A stretch of 64,000 bases of DNA from Stentor coeruleus (Eukaryota > Ciliophora > Heterotrichea > Heterotrichida > Stentoridae): positions 1 to 64,000 of the forward strand of contig MPUH01000108.1 in the NCBI GenBank assembly GCA_001970955.1, given 5' to 3'. Below are positions 19,452 to 30,700 of the stretch, in pieces (positions within the stretch are counted from its first letter, which is position 1; the number at the start of each line of letters is the position of its first letter). Made by a program: the position numbers and the translations under genes. The notes under the pieces are model-generated. The model searched no databases, was not told the origin of the DNA, and saw only the letters and a program-made list of their open reading frames with translations.

Positions 19452-22316
19452 ATGTTAGATAGTTATAGATGGAACTTGGCAAGTCCTACTGAAATATTAA
19501 CAGATCCTGATATTATAATTAGGATGAAGCCTATTCAAAGAAAAACATTAGCTGGATACGAAGTACGAACTTATTCACTTACACCAAATAGTTCACTTAA
19601 ATCTCAAGGAACAAAATTTCAGACAGATTATCATCATCTAACTCCAACAAAAAGTTCAATACTGAAAACCCAGGAAAAACATAAATATCTTGTTAAAGGG
19701 AAACGATCAATAGAAATACTTAAAAAAACCCAAAACTCAAGAGAAACTAGCCCAAAAGATTGGAATGATAAAAAATCTGAAAATATGATTAAGAGAAAGC
19801 ATTTAGTAAATGATGAAGGAACCAAAAGAACTATTTTAAAAAGAAACAGCAACCCAAAAAACCTTAAAATTTATACTGAATGCTTTGAAGGTGGATATTC
19901 TTCACCTATAGACGCAAATATAACACCAGTTGAAATTATCAAACTAAAAGTTCCAACAAATTATGAAAATTATCATAACAAAAAAGAAGCTACTTCTGTT
20001 GATATGCTCACAGGTAAAATTTGCCCAAGTAAAAAAGAAATACATAATTCCATGCTTTGGAAACGTCATAAGAAAGTAAATACTAGGAAATTATGTAAAA
20101 AAGTATCTGATAAAGAGTTTGAAATAACCCTTTGTGATGAATTTTCTATGTCTCTCCCTATAAATTGGCACAATTTTTCTTATCAACTTGCAATTCAAAT
20201 AAATTCATTTTGGAAACTATTTTTCAAGAATGTTATCCTCAATAAAGAATCTTTATTCAAAAAAAAAGTTGATAAAATTAATTTTTCAAGACGTAAAAGG
20301 AATCTAAAAGATGTTTCAGTGAAAATTGGGAAAATTATTGAAAATGTTTTATTACAACAAGAGAGCAGCTTACAATTTCTTATTGAAAAAGTAACTGAAG
20401 TTCCGAAATTACCACTTGTTTACAACCCCCAATACTCTCAATCACAACATTTTTTTGTTGATTTATTTTTGTGTTTATGGGATTTTCGAATTAAACCCCT
20501 TACTATAACAAGCATAACAGTTTATCTTGAAGCTGATCGACTTATCTCAGAATTACATAAACAAAAAGATCCAACATTGAAACTACAAAATATTCTTAAT
20601 ATAATTCCGTTAATGATTATTAATTGGAGACATTCAGAAGCATTAACATATATAAATAAATGCTTAGAACTTTCTTCAAATAACAAGCAAGTCTTAATCT
20701 GGAAAGCTTGGCTAGAAATTTTAACAACAAAAAACACTTCTGAAATTTATTATCAACTTGCTGATACTATATCTCCTCCTAACTTTTCACTTCATTTTAA
20801 AGTTGCACTTGTTTATTGCTTCTATTTTTCATGCCTTTTTCGTTCCCATTCTAGAACTATTGCCTTTATAAAAACTCAATCTTTAGATGATTGGGAGAAT
20901 CTTTTAATAGCAGACTTGTATCTTAGAAGTAACGATAAGCCTTCAGAAGAAATAAGTATGAGTATTTTAAATCAACTTTATGAATCATGTCCTAATCCAT
21001 ATGTAAGGTTTTTAGCAACATTTAAACTTTTTCATATATACAAAGATTATAATCAATGTTCAAAAGCTCTAGACTTATTAAAACATGTAAAAGATAATGA
21101 TTTTTCTGATCAGTATAAAATAATACTTGATTGTTGTAAAATGAAAATTTTAGCTACAATAAATGCAGAACCTAATTCTAGCTTTGATTCTCCTTTAACC
21201 AAGTATCAATATGCAAGACTTAGTGCAAAATATAATCTAAAATCCTCACTTCATAAAGTTTTATCATGTTTAAACGATTCTTGTGCTTATAGTCAATTAT
21301 ATTCTTTACAATCATGTCTTTTTGAAGTTAACTTTTGGAAGTTTATTATGATTAAAAAACTTGGTATACACAAACTAGCTGAAAAACAGGCAATATTAAC
21401 AATTGATTATGAAACTAAGGATAAAATAAAATCTTTAGCTATACATGAATACATAAAAAATATAGAAAATGCTAAATCTTGGATAGAAGCAATGGCTCAA
21501 GCTCTAGAGAAAAAAGACTCAACAAGTTTTACTAAATATCAAGAACTCATAGGAAACTTCGACAAGTTTTTAGATATTTGCATAAAAATAATTATAACAA
21601 AAAAAATTCAAAATAAAGAAAAACTTCCGGTTCATAAATTTGAAGGATTCTTCGCTATTTGGTCTTGCTTGTATAAAAATTCTAAACACAAAGATAAACA
21701 GTATAAATCTATGGAAGGACAAGAAGAAATTGATAAAAGAGACAAAAACCATCCTTTATATATTATATCAGTATTTACTATATAGAAAATTAAAAAAGAT
21801 TGGAATGAAATTTCTTGGCTTTATAATAACTCAATAAGTTTATCATGTCATATTTTATGGCTTCTTTTCGGAAAACCTATTGGAAACTTTACACTGAAAG
21901 AAATGTATAGAATAATACAAGCTAAGTCTTACCTTAGAACAAGTGTTCCTCGAGCTATTCATAAACTACAAAAAGCTCAGAAATCGCCTATAAATTCGTA
22001 TTACCAAGCAAAATTTAGTATTTCAATGATTAAATTTACGAAATCAGCTAGTGATACAAATTTTCAAAAAATTTTTGGTTTACTTAAAGACTTTTCTATA
22101 ACTGATACTATATCTAATGAATATCAAGTAAAAGCTTTATATCTTCAAGCTGAACTAGCATTTATGACTAAAAATTATCAGTAAGAAATATATAGAATTG
22201 CTTATAATTATTTGTCTGAAGCAGAAGCCTATTCTAGCATGATAGGATCTAAGTATCTTACAAAAAATAAAAGAGCACTTACTATTGATTTAGTTCGACA
22301 GAGATTGAATATTTAA
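19452..22316 (+). CDS. Large helical-repeat (TPR-like) protein, two 15-nt introns
   Basis: Exons are 19452-21770, 21786-22180 and 22196-22316, giving 944 residues. The first 250 residues are basic and low-complexity (many KR and phospho-acceptor residues) and probably disordered. From about residue 310 the protein is built of amphipathic helices with TPR-like pairs, for example LKLQNILNIIPLMIINWRHS followed by ALTYINKCLELSSNNKQVLI, and again near SKALDLLKHVKDNDFSDQYK. Such alpha-solenoids are scaffolds. No catalytic motif is visible. Splicing both introns is required: each ends in an in-frame TAG and both joins continue the helical pattern. The true C-terminus is then DLVRQRLNI. Not recognised as a named family. 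Confidence 0.85.
21771..21785 (+). other. 15-nt intron
   Basis: GTATTTACTATATAG, A at position 10, phase 0, carrying an in-frame TAG. The downstream frame continues openly for about 130 codons. Confidence 0.93.
22181..22195 (+). other. 15-nt intron
   Basis: GTAAGAAATATATAG with A at position 10. It splits a codon after CA (phase 2), which is completed by A to CAA; without removal a TAA stop follows immediately. Confidence 0.9.
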
Positions 22317-22721
22317 AATAATTATAATGTTAGAATAAGTATTTTATAAATAATTTATCGTGATTTGTCATTTATAAAAGCTTGTTTGTTTTTACTTATA
22401 TTTATTCATTTATTTATTATATTAAGAATGAAAATATTTTTGCTCCTTTTTTAGTGTAAAAAATACATTTGAGAAATTTTAAAGGGATGATATAAGGTTC
22501 GTTTATTTTTTTCACAAGATTAGGATTTTTAAGTAATTATATATTTTGTATGAGAGTTGAACTTATAGTATTTTATGCTCATACATTTTTAATTATTAGC
22601 CATTTCAAATGTAAAATAGAAAATCAATACCCTGTAAACTTTATTCCCTAGATGCCATATAAATATGAGATTCCTCTTATGATAAAAACAATGACTATAA
22701 CCTAATATATTTCGAAATTAA
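22317..22721. other. Intergenic spacer
   Basis: 405 bp of AT-rich sequence between two plus-strand genes. Nothing recognised. Confidence 0.5.
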
Positions 22722-24467
22722 ATGCGACAGTATAGGATTGTGACTCCCACATCTTCTATTACAAATTTTACATCCAAGAATCACACAGAAAATAGAAAAG
22801 AAAGAACTTTGACTAACGGGTTAACCTTAGCTGATATTTCTAAAAGAAAAAGCCGCGTAGCAAGTGCAAATGGGTCTCCAACATTAAGAAACCTTAAATC
22901 TATAAGAAGTCGAACAACAAATAATAGTATTTCACCAGAACAAGCAGCTATTGTTGTAAAAGATTATATTATGCCTTTATTCAGAATGGACAAAGAAGCA
23001 AAACATCTTAAAAGAAGAAGTGAATTATATGGGATGAAAATAAAGCAAACTGATAAAAAAGAATCTGGGATAATTAGCGACTTTAAATTAGTTGAAGAGC
23101 TAAGTAGTAAACTTGAATCAATGAGAGAGACTAAAAAGGAAATAGAAAGACAATTTAAACAAGCCCATCAAGATAAAATTGTCTATGAAAATGATTATAA
23201 TCTTCTAAATGAAAAGCTACTTAATTCAGAAAGCAATATCATATTTTTAAATTATACTCTGACACAAACACTTAAAAAAGTCAATCAAGACAAATTTGGT
23301 TTTTCATTGATGAATGAACAGTATTTCAAATATAAATCGTTATATGAAGAAGAAGTTATTCATTCAAGTAGTTTATCTAAATTTCTAGAAGAAGAGAAAG
23401 CAAAAAATGATAAAATCCGTAATATTGCCGTAAAACTTGAATACGTCAATACTTTATTAGTTATGGAAAATGATATTTTAGGAGAAAAACTTAAAGGATT
23501 ATATGAATCATTAAATAGTCTTATTGGTCATCAAAGTATTGATAATAAGATTCTTAATGAATATCAAATTATAATACTTGATAATCAAAAATTATGTGAA
23601 GATGAGATAAGAGAATTAAAAATGATTATGACTGTGCATGATGAAAAACAAGAACTGGAACAAATGGTAAAAGAACTTAGCGATATTACTTTAGGAATAC
23701 AGGATCGTAAAGATAGGTATATTAAAATGCTTAGAGAAAAGAATATAAAACTAGATAATGAATTGAAAAATGTTACTTTTAATCGAGATAAACAAAAGAC
23801 TGAGCTTGAAGAACTTGACAAGAAATATAAAAACTTACAAGATGAGCATATAAAACTTAGAACAAAGCTCAAATCTTATAAAAAAAACGTTACTACTGAT
23901 TTACTTCAAGAAAAATATTGTAAAAATTGCCAAAAACCTTTTACTGAAGCTGGGAATTTTAATTGGTCCTGCAAAAGACACTCAAGTCAATATTGTGAAG
24001 GAGTATATTGGTGTTGTGGCCAAAAAGGTAAAGATGCTCAAGGATGTATTACTTCTAAACATATAAGTATTGAAGACAAAGAACTCATAGAAGATGGTAA
24101 AAAGAACGAAATTATTATTTTTTGTTCTGTAATTTCTATTTAGAGCTGTAGGAATCAAGGACATAGTTTAAGTGAATGTCCTAAAGATCCTAACGCAAGG
24201 TCTCATTTTGACCCTACTGAAGAACTTACTAGAATAGAAGACTATGTAAAGAATAGGAAAAAGATGAATACAGATAGTTATATGCTTAAACAGAAACTCA
24301 TGGGCATGGCTATGCAGAGAATAAAAAAATCAGACACACTTATAAAAAATGAGGTTGAATTAAGCAGGCTGCAACACAAAAGAGTGTTTTCTGATATTAT
24401 GAAATATAAAAAAGATATCGTTCAATTCCAATCAGAGGATTTACTTGATTTATTTAACTCATTTTAA
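22722..24467 (+). CDS. Coiled-coil protein with C-terminal Cys/His clusters, one intron
   Basis: Exons 22722-24128 and 24144-24467 give 576 residues. Residues 1-75 are basic and Ser/Thr-rich; about 80-390 form a long charged coiled coil (RETKKEIERQFKQAHQDK, EELDKKYKNLQDEHIKLRTK). A Cys/His module follows: YCKNCQKPFTEAGNFNWSCK, RHSSQYCEGVYWCCGQKG and QGCITSKH, which looks like a multi-ligand zinc site with the YWCCG signature that I have seen in ciliate and trypanosome proteins of unknown role. Across the intron lies a second cluster, CSSCRNQGHSLSECPKDP, resembling a CCHC knuckle. The intron splits precisely between the two Cys of that cluster region, and the splice is needed to keep it. Function unknown; zinc binding is inferred. 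Confidence 0.85.
24129..24143 (+). other. 15-nt intron
   Basis: GTAATTTCTATTTAG, A at position 10, phase 0, ending in an in-frame TAG. Splicing joins two Cys-rich halves. Confidence 0.93.
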
Positions 24468-24509
24468 TTTCAAATAAAATTCAATATAAATATAATAATT
24501 ATCAGCAGA

Positions 24510-25919
24510 ATGTCTCAGAAACAAACAAATTTAGACAGTTTCTTTACTCTGAATCCTAATCGTAAAGAATCATCAGTTCAAAGTTTAAACGAGAACAGGC
24601 AAAATGTTAGACCACCAGCATCATCAATCAGAGGGGCTAGACTTCCTCATCATACAAGAAAACTATGGCAATTTTCTAAAGTACTTTTATATTCCCTTGC
24701 AACAAAGCAATCATGTTCAGTTGAAGGAATTTTAGAAGTGATTTGCAAACTGATCTCTGAATGTAGGATTATTTATTCTAATGATATTGACATTTCAGTC
24801 CTTGGTAATTTTTTGATGAAAAACGATACCCCTGAGGTATTAGATTTATTTTCAAAAATTGCTTCATATGCGCTTGAAGTAGAGTTTTTGTTTCCTGAAG
24901 TAAAAATTATATAGCCTATACCAATTTTAATGAGATACTCAAATGAATTAGTAAATTTAAGTTATAGACAAATAAGATGTTTATTGGCATTACAGTTTTA
25001 TTGTTGTTTTCCTAAGCAGGAATCCGATCTAGATTTACCTAAAGATTACACTTATGCTAAAATCTTTAATAAATCACAAACAAATTCTGATGTACAAATT
25101 GCCAAAATAGCCTGTGCATTAAATTATTTTAGGAGACAAGAGTTTATAGAAGAACTTTATATAACCTTCAGTAGAAAATATATACAAAATAAACTTGATT
25201 GGTCTACTTTAGATTTACCATTAACTGAAGTTCATTTAATTACTGATAAATATGGGACTGAAGATTATAGAGATAAAATCATGATAGACTTTGCAAACAA
25301 ATATGTAGGAGGAGGAGTTTTAAGATCTGGAACAGCTCAAGAAGAAATTATGTTTCATAGACACGTTCAGCCAATTGTTTCTGTGATATTTACTGAAAAG
25401 CTTGAAGATGAGGAAGCATTATTTATTAAAGGAACACAAAGGTTTAATAAAACTGATGGGTATAAAAATACTTTTAGATTTGCTGATGATTTTAATGAGA
25501 GTATATTTTTAGATGAAAATGCGAGAAATGATTGCTATATATCAGTAATAGATGCTAATTTTTATAGAGGAAATGAGAATTTACAATATCAGCCAGATCA
25601 AATTGCTCGAGAATTACATAAAGCGTATGTTGGATTTTCTGGTGATACTCATGATGGAATAAATAGAGATATTATTTCAGGCCGATGGGGTTGTGGAGCT
25701 TTTGGTGCAGATGAAAATTTGAAGTTTGTTATTCAATGGCTTGCTGCTTCAGCTTGTCAGAAAGAACTTTATTTTTTACTTTGGGATATGAATAACCCTC
25801 ATGAACTACAGCAATTCATCAATATTTGCAAAGGATATAAAGTTTCTCAGCTTTTTACAAGTTTAATGAAGGCTAGAAATAGCTCAAAGCTTTTTGCTTC
25901 TATACTTAGTTTATTATAA
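24510..25919 (+). CDS. PARG: Poly(ADP-ribose) glycohydrolase, one intron
   Basis: Exons 24510-24899 and 24915-25919 give 464 residues. The macrodomain-type catalytic signature of PARG is clear: YVGGGVLRSGTAQEEIMF at about residues 259-276, containing the Gly-rich loop and the two catalytic Glu of QEE. Supporting family segments are LTEVHLITDKYGTEDYRDKI, DFANKYVGGG and AGxH-like WGCGAFGADENLKFVIQWLAA near the C-terminus. The enzyme hydrolyses ribose-ribose bonds of poly(ADP-ribose), reversing PARP signalling in DNA repair and chromatin control. The N-terminus MSQKQTNLDSFFTLNP contains QTNLDSFF, which matches a PIP-box (QxxLxxFF) for PCNA binding, consistent with a nuclear repair role. The 15-nt intron must be removed to join the helical accessory domain to the catalytic half. 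Confidence 0.95.
24900..24914 (+). other. 15-nt intron
   Basis: GTAAAAATTATATAG, A at position 10, phase 0, ending in an in-frame TAG between the accessory and catalytic parts of PARG. Confidence 0.93.
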
Positions 25920-25988
25920 AACTTAAAACTAGCTAAACTTTACTATCTTACTTAAAGTGCCTATAAATAATAGTGTATAACAGAATTT

Positions 25989-26193
25989 CTAATGAGTTAA
26001 AAATTTGTTGATCATCTTAATAAGTCTATTGAAAATATTAACTTTATTATCTTACCTAAGTTAGTATAATTACAGATTTTTAAAGGACTTAATTTTTGTT
26101 TAGTAAAGTAGAAAAACATAATCGTATTGTTAATGCTAAGATAAAACTTTTAAATTTACATGATTTAAATACTGTTAATGATATAATAAATAA
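25989..26193 (+). pseudogene. Possible coding relic upstream of the pseudokinase
   Basis: ATGAGTTAA opens MS, then after the TAA KFVDHLNKSIENINFIILPK; in another frame, 26100-26210 reads SKVEKHNRIVNAKIKLLNLH followed by DLNTVNDIINKWNIM. Both are more hydrophilic than expected from random AT-rich DNA. They could be remnants of the N-terminal part of the following gene. No 15-nt intron arrangement that joins them was found. Confidence 0.25.
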
Positions 26194-26724
26194 ATGGAAC
26201 ATCATGTAAAAGAATTTGAACTACCTAAAGGAAGTGTTAAAATGGATAAATGCATGAAAATTTTTCATGGGGAAAATGAATTACTTATAGCAGATTTCCT
26301 AGGAGAAAAAGTTTTACTTAAAAAACCTTCTGATAGAATGTATCATGATGTAAATCTTGAAATATTTATATTTTACTTTAAAACTCATCGAAATTTAGCT
26401 AATTGTTTGGGTTATATACAAATAAAAAGCGAACGTTATTTGGTTTTTGATTATCAGACTATGAGTTTAAAGAACTTTAAAAATATTTGCCAAGATAGTG
26501 CATCTAAGGAAAAAATAAGAAGAAATCTTATGAATGTTTTTGAATTTTTATACCTGCAAGGAATTTATATTGAAAGACTAAGCCTTGAAGATATAGTTAT
26601 AGATGATACAAATGATATAAAAATATATAATTTAGGTGGAACTACATATAATACAGCCTATAATCAAGAAGAAAAGATATTACATGATGAAGTCCTCAAT
26701 CATTTATTAGAAAATTTTAATTAA
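26194..26724 (+). CDS. Small protein-kinase-like pseudoenzyme
   Basis: 176 residues with a truncated kinase-like fold. Segments correspond to the N-lobe (ELLIADFLGEKVLLKKPSD, where the glycine loop is absent and LLKK may stand for the VAIK strand), the hinge (SERYLVFDYQTMSLKNFKN) and the C-lobe helix plus catalytic loop region (NVFEFLYLQGIYIERLSLED, IVIDDTNDIKIYNLGGT). HRD is replaced by ERL and DFG by NLG, so catalysis is not expected. The activation segment and the lower C-lobe are missing: the protein ends soon after. It may be an intact small pseudokinase or a degenerating copy of a larger gene; the coding-like fragments just upstream favour decay. Neighbour: PARG, same strand. Confidence 0.55.
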   Translation: MEHHVKEFELPKGSVKMDKCMKIFHGENELLIADFLGEKVLLKKPSDRMYHDVNLEIFIFYFKTHRNLANCLGYIQIKSERYLVFDYQTMSLKNFKNICQDSASKEKIRRNLMNVFEFLYLQGIYIERLSLEDIVIDDTNDIKIYNLGGTTYNTAYNQEEKILHDEVLNHLLENFN

Positions 26725-27070
26725 TAGCAGATTTTATAGTTTAAGAAGGGTAGTGATCAGTAATTCACTTACAATTTATCATATAGAAAAGATAGATTTT
26801 AATAGTAGGATCCAATATTTTATAAATTTAAGTAAAAATTAAATATATGATAAAATAACTTATCTCTTACAATTTCACTTACCTAAAAAAGCATTTACTC
26901 CTGTAAAAATTCTTAACTGTTTTACTAAAAATTTGTTTCTCTATTTCATACATAAATTTCACTTTCTCTAATCTATAGCTTTTTAAGTTACTAGTTACTA
27001 AATCAATAAACTTTTAAGATGGACTATCCATATAGTTATAGTCATATTTACTTATAAAGAAGCCCTAATA
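26725..27070. other. Convergent intergenic spacer
   Basis: 346 bp of AT-rich sequence between convergent 3' ends. Nothing recognised. Confidence 0.5.
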
Positions 27071-27778
27071 TTAACCAGTAAGTTTTGTCACTCTCATATT
27101 CTTATATGGATTTGCAAATCTAGTAGGTATAACCTGAGTATGTTCAAGTAAAGTCCTTAGCGCTGAAGAAGATGTTATAAACCCCTCAGGTCTATCTTGA
27201 AGCCTTAAAATAAACTCTTCTTTACTTACACTTTCTTTTCCCTGAGTAAAATGCTTATTAAGCCGAATTTCTAAACTTTCCACTCTTTCTTTCAAATATG
27301 TCAGCCAGTCAGTAAGTTTTTTTTCATCATAACATTTAGCTTTTATAGCAAGTTCAAGGTCAATATTGACTGATGATTTGATTACAGCACTTAACATAGC
27401 TTTTATATCAGAGCTATCTAAGAAATCCTTAAGATTCGTATCATAAGTATACCAAAGAGATTCACCTTTTTCTAGCTCACTACTGTTGCTGGAAATAATA
27501 CAAAAGCATCTAAACGCTTTCAAGTCTATAGAATTATCAATCGCAAAAGCTTGTATTATAGCTTCTTTGGCTTCATCACTTAAAGAAAGCTTAGAAAATT
27601 TCATAAAGCTATCAAGAATAAGTTCTGTTGTTTGGGATGTATTTGCCAATCTACTAATGATTCCTTCATAGAAAACACTCTGATTACCTCGAAATCCTAA
27701 ACTCTCTTCAAACTTATCCACTTTTTCATTTTCTAAAGACCGTTTATCAAAAATCGACTGTGACTGTCTGCACCCCAT
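27071..27778 (-). CDS. N-acylated EF-hand-like protein
   Basis: 235 residues beginning MGCRQSQS, a strong myristoylation plus palmitoylation signal (Gly2, Cys3), so attachment to a membrane, perhaps the ciliary or cortical one, is expected. The body is helical and follows the two-lobed plan of recoverin/KChIP-like proteins: paired helix stretches around LILDSFMKFSKLSLSDEAKE, DLKAFRCFCIISSNSSELEK and LWYTYDTNLKDFLDSSDIKA. The last resembles an EF-loop (D-x-N-x-K-x-F-L-D) but the loops lack the usual acidic pattern, so calcium binding is doubtful. The stop of the upstream SPEF2 gene lies only 13 bp before this start, typical of the tight packing here. Function unknown. Confidence 0.65.
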   Translation of the reverse strand: MGCRQSQSIFDKRSLENEKVDKFEESLGFRGNQSVFYEGIISRLANTSQTTELILDSFMKFSKLSLSDEAKEAIIQAFAIDNSIDLKAFRCFCIISSNSSELEKGESLWYTYDTNLKDFLDSSDIKAMLSAVIKSSVNIDLELAIKAKCYDEKKLTDWLTYLKERVESLEIRLNKHFTQGKESVSKEEFILRLQDRPEGFITSSSALRTLLEHTQVIPTRFANPYKNMRVTKLTG

Positions 27779-27791
27779 TTATATTGATTAT

Positions 27792-30700
27792 TTAAGGGTT
27801 AACCAAATCTAGCAAAATATCAATATTACTTGGGAACTCCATAGTCTCATCAGTAACTCTAGTAATGAGAACTTTTTTCAAGCAATTTACTTTCGAAACC
27901 ATGGCTTTATTTTCTAGATCAACAGCTTTGCAAATCCATTCATCAAGAACTACAAAAAGTTCTTCTGAGCCTTTTCTATACTTTTTCATAGCTTCCAAAG
28001 CGAATTTGTTAATATTTTCTATACGACTGAGGTAAATATAAGTTTCTGGTGCATGCTCTGTTAGATTAAGTGTAAATCCTTTTGCTGATATTATAAGATG
28101 CTTTAAAAGAGACTCGCCTATTGATTTATCTGGCCAGTCTTCCCAGTTGATTTTTAGTTGTGGTGTAGGGTGTTGAACTAACTGACGACAATCTAAATAA
28201 TAATAATATTTTTCAACAAAATTCATAATAGAATAATATTTATTGAGTTCAGTTTGAAGTAAACACATGGCTATATAGCATATTCCTGCTATTTGTTGTG
28301 GGAGGATAGAAGAATCTATTATTTGTTGACGTTTTGATATTGCTTGATCTTTTCTATGTGCGATGACATCCCAAATACTATCCATTAAATCATCAGCTTG
28401 CAGATTAAATGTAGCGATTTCAGCACTTGTAAATATAGACTTGGAATTAATTACTTCATGAACATAATCTTTGAATTCAGAAAAAAGTGAAGCTTTATCA
28501 TCAGGCATTTGTAAAAAACTTAAAAACTCACTTTTTCGTTGATCTAAATACCCATTAAACATATTCCAGTGTAATTCACCAAAAGCTAGAAATTTACCAA
28601 TATCATCCAGGTATGTGCTTTTAATTTTTTCCCATATCCTACAAAGTTCTGCAGCCTGTTCATATTTAATAACTGTAATCTCACGATTAGAAGCATTAGG
28701 TGTCACATTCAAGCTTTTATCTCGTAAAATCCCTGAAATTTTTTGTTTTATTATATCAAAAACAGTATCAGCATTCTGAGTTCCTCTTATATGAATTAAA
28801 TTGCTTGTAAACTCATTTCCAAACTGTGAATACCAATTCAAAAGTGCTTCTTTATGAGGTGAGAATTCCGCATACATCTCTTGTACTTCTATTGCAGTAG
28901 GTTTATCTAAAACTTTACATTTATGTAAAATATTATCAGGTGGAGGATTATAAGTCATATTATAAATATTCCCTGCAGGGTCTATTCTTCTATCAACAGC
29001 TCTAGTAACACAAATATTTTGATCAATATCTAATATAATAACTAAATCCCAAGCATTTCTAAACATTCTTTGTGCTGCTGGAGGTTTAACTGAAGGTTTA
29101 GCAATAATCATAGCTTCTTTTGCTTTAATTGAAGATAAAGGTTCAGGAAGTTCTGATGGGTGGATAAAACAACTCATTTGTTTTTCTAAATTTATAGCTT
29201 CTTCAATTGTAGTTGGATAATTTACTAGTAAAAATCCTTGGCATTTTACTTCATCTTTTTTTAGAATTTTTTTAGCTTCCTCTTCAATTTTGGGAGCATC
29301 TCCAAACATCCCTCTAAGTTTTGCTCTTAAAAGTTTGTTTCGACCTTCGATATCTTCTCCCATTGTTTCAGAGCAGGCTTGAACAAAAACTTCAGGTTCT
29401 TCTTCAACAATTTTTTTTTTCGTTTTTGGATCTTCCATTTCAGATTTTCTTTGAGCTACTTTTTTAGCATCTTCAATTATTTTCCCTATTTCCACAACTT
29501 TTAATCCATAATTATCTTGTAATTTTTTCGTTTGAGTTTTTTTACCTGAAAATGATGGACCGATAAGAATTACTTTTAATGGTAAATAATTTGGACCTTC
29601 AGGAAGAGGAGGATCAGGATCTTTAGGATATGCAATAGGGATTATAGTTTCTAATATATCACCAAGAAGAAAGTTATTAACAGATTTAGAATAAGACCAA
29701 ATACCTTCAAATTCAAGATATTCAGTTATGGCTTCAGGTGAAATTTCTGGACTTCCAGCAAATGTTAAATCCATCAAATCTTTCATTTTATCATTTCTTC
29801 CAGTTAATGAGTCTTTATCATTAATGTTGTAGAGTTTTAAAAGAGTAGGATCTTTATATGTTGGAGGCAAATTATTTTTAAAAAGTCCTAACCAGTTGTC
29901 CCAGAGTTTTTCTGGAATTTTATCATGAGTTTTTAAGTAATTGCTAGCTTCTTCTGTGATTTCAAGTACTAAATCTAGAATTGGTAAGCAAGTTTCAATA
30001 TGTTCTGTCATTTTTGTACGTTTTTGCTGGATAATTCTAGACTGTATTTCATGTTTTTCCTTAGCCAAAACTTTTTTCTTAGCTTTTTCTTCTTCATCAA
30101 TTTGCTTTCTTCGGTCGTCCTCTATTTTCCCCCAAGTCATTTGTGTTTTCTTCAACAAATCCTCAGTGTTTTTCAAAGAATTACTATAACTTCGCATTTT
30201 ATGAGCATATTTTTTAATACCAACAAAACCAAATGTATATAGTTTAGAAAACACAAGTCTAAGACTTATCCACATTCTTGCACTTGCTTTTTTATATTTA
30301 TCAAATTTCTCATTTTTCCTCTGTTCAACTATTAAATTCCTTTGACGAACTTCACGTTCTTTTGTTGCCTGTTGGTTAACAGCTTTTCTTTCTATAATTT
30401 TTGCCATTGTCACCAAAGCTTCAGTTTTTATATCAATTTTTTTCTTCTTCAAATCTTTCTGTTCTGGCGGATGATCAATACCTAATCTTATCATATTTCT
30501 TTCAAACTCTTTTATTCCATCAGCAACTTGAGTACAATGATCTAAATTGTTTTCAATTTTTTTTTGAACTATATCAGCAGCAAGTTTAGCCATAACATTT
30601 TCTTCATGTCTAACTCTCGCTGTTTTTCTCATTTGATTATTTTTCCAATTCCCCCTTCCTTCAGTTTCCCACTTTTTCATAAACAATTTATTCGATTGTA

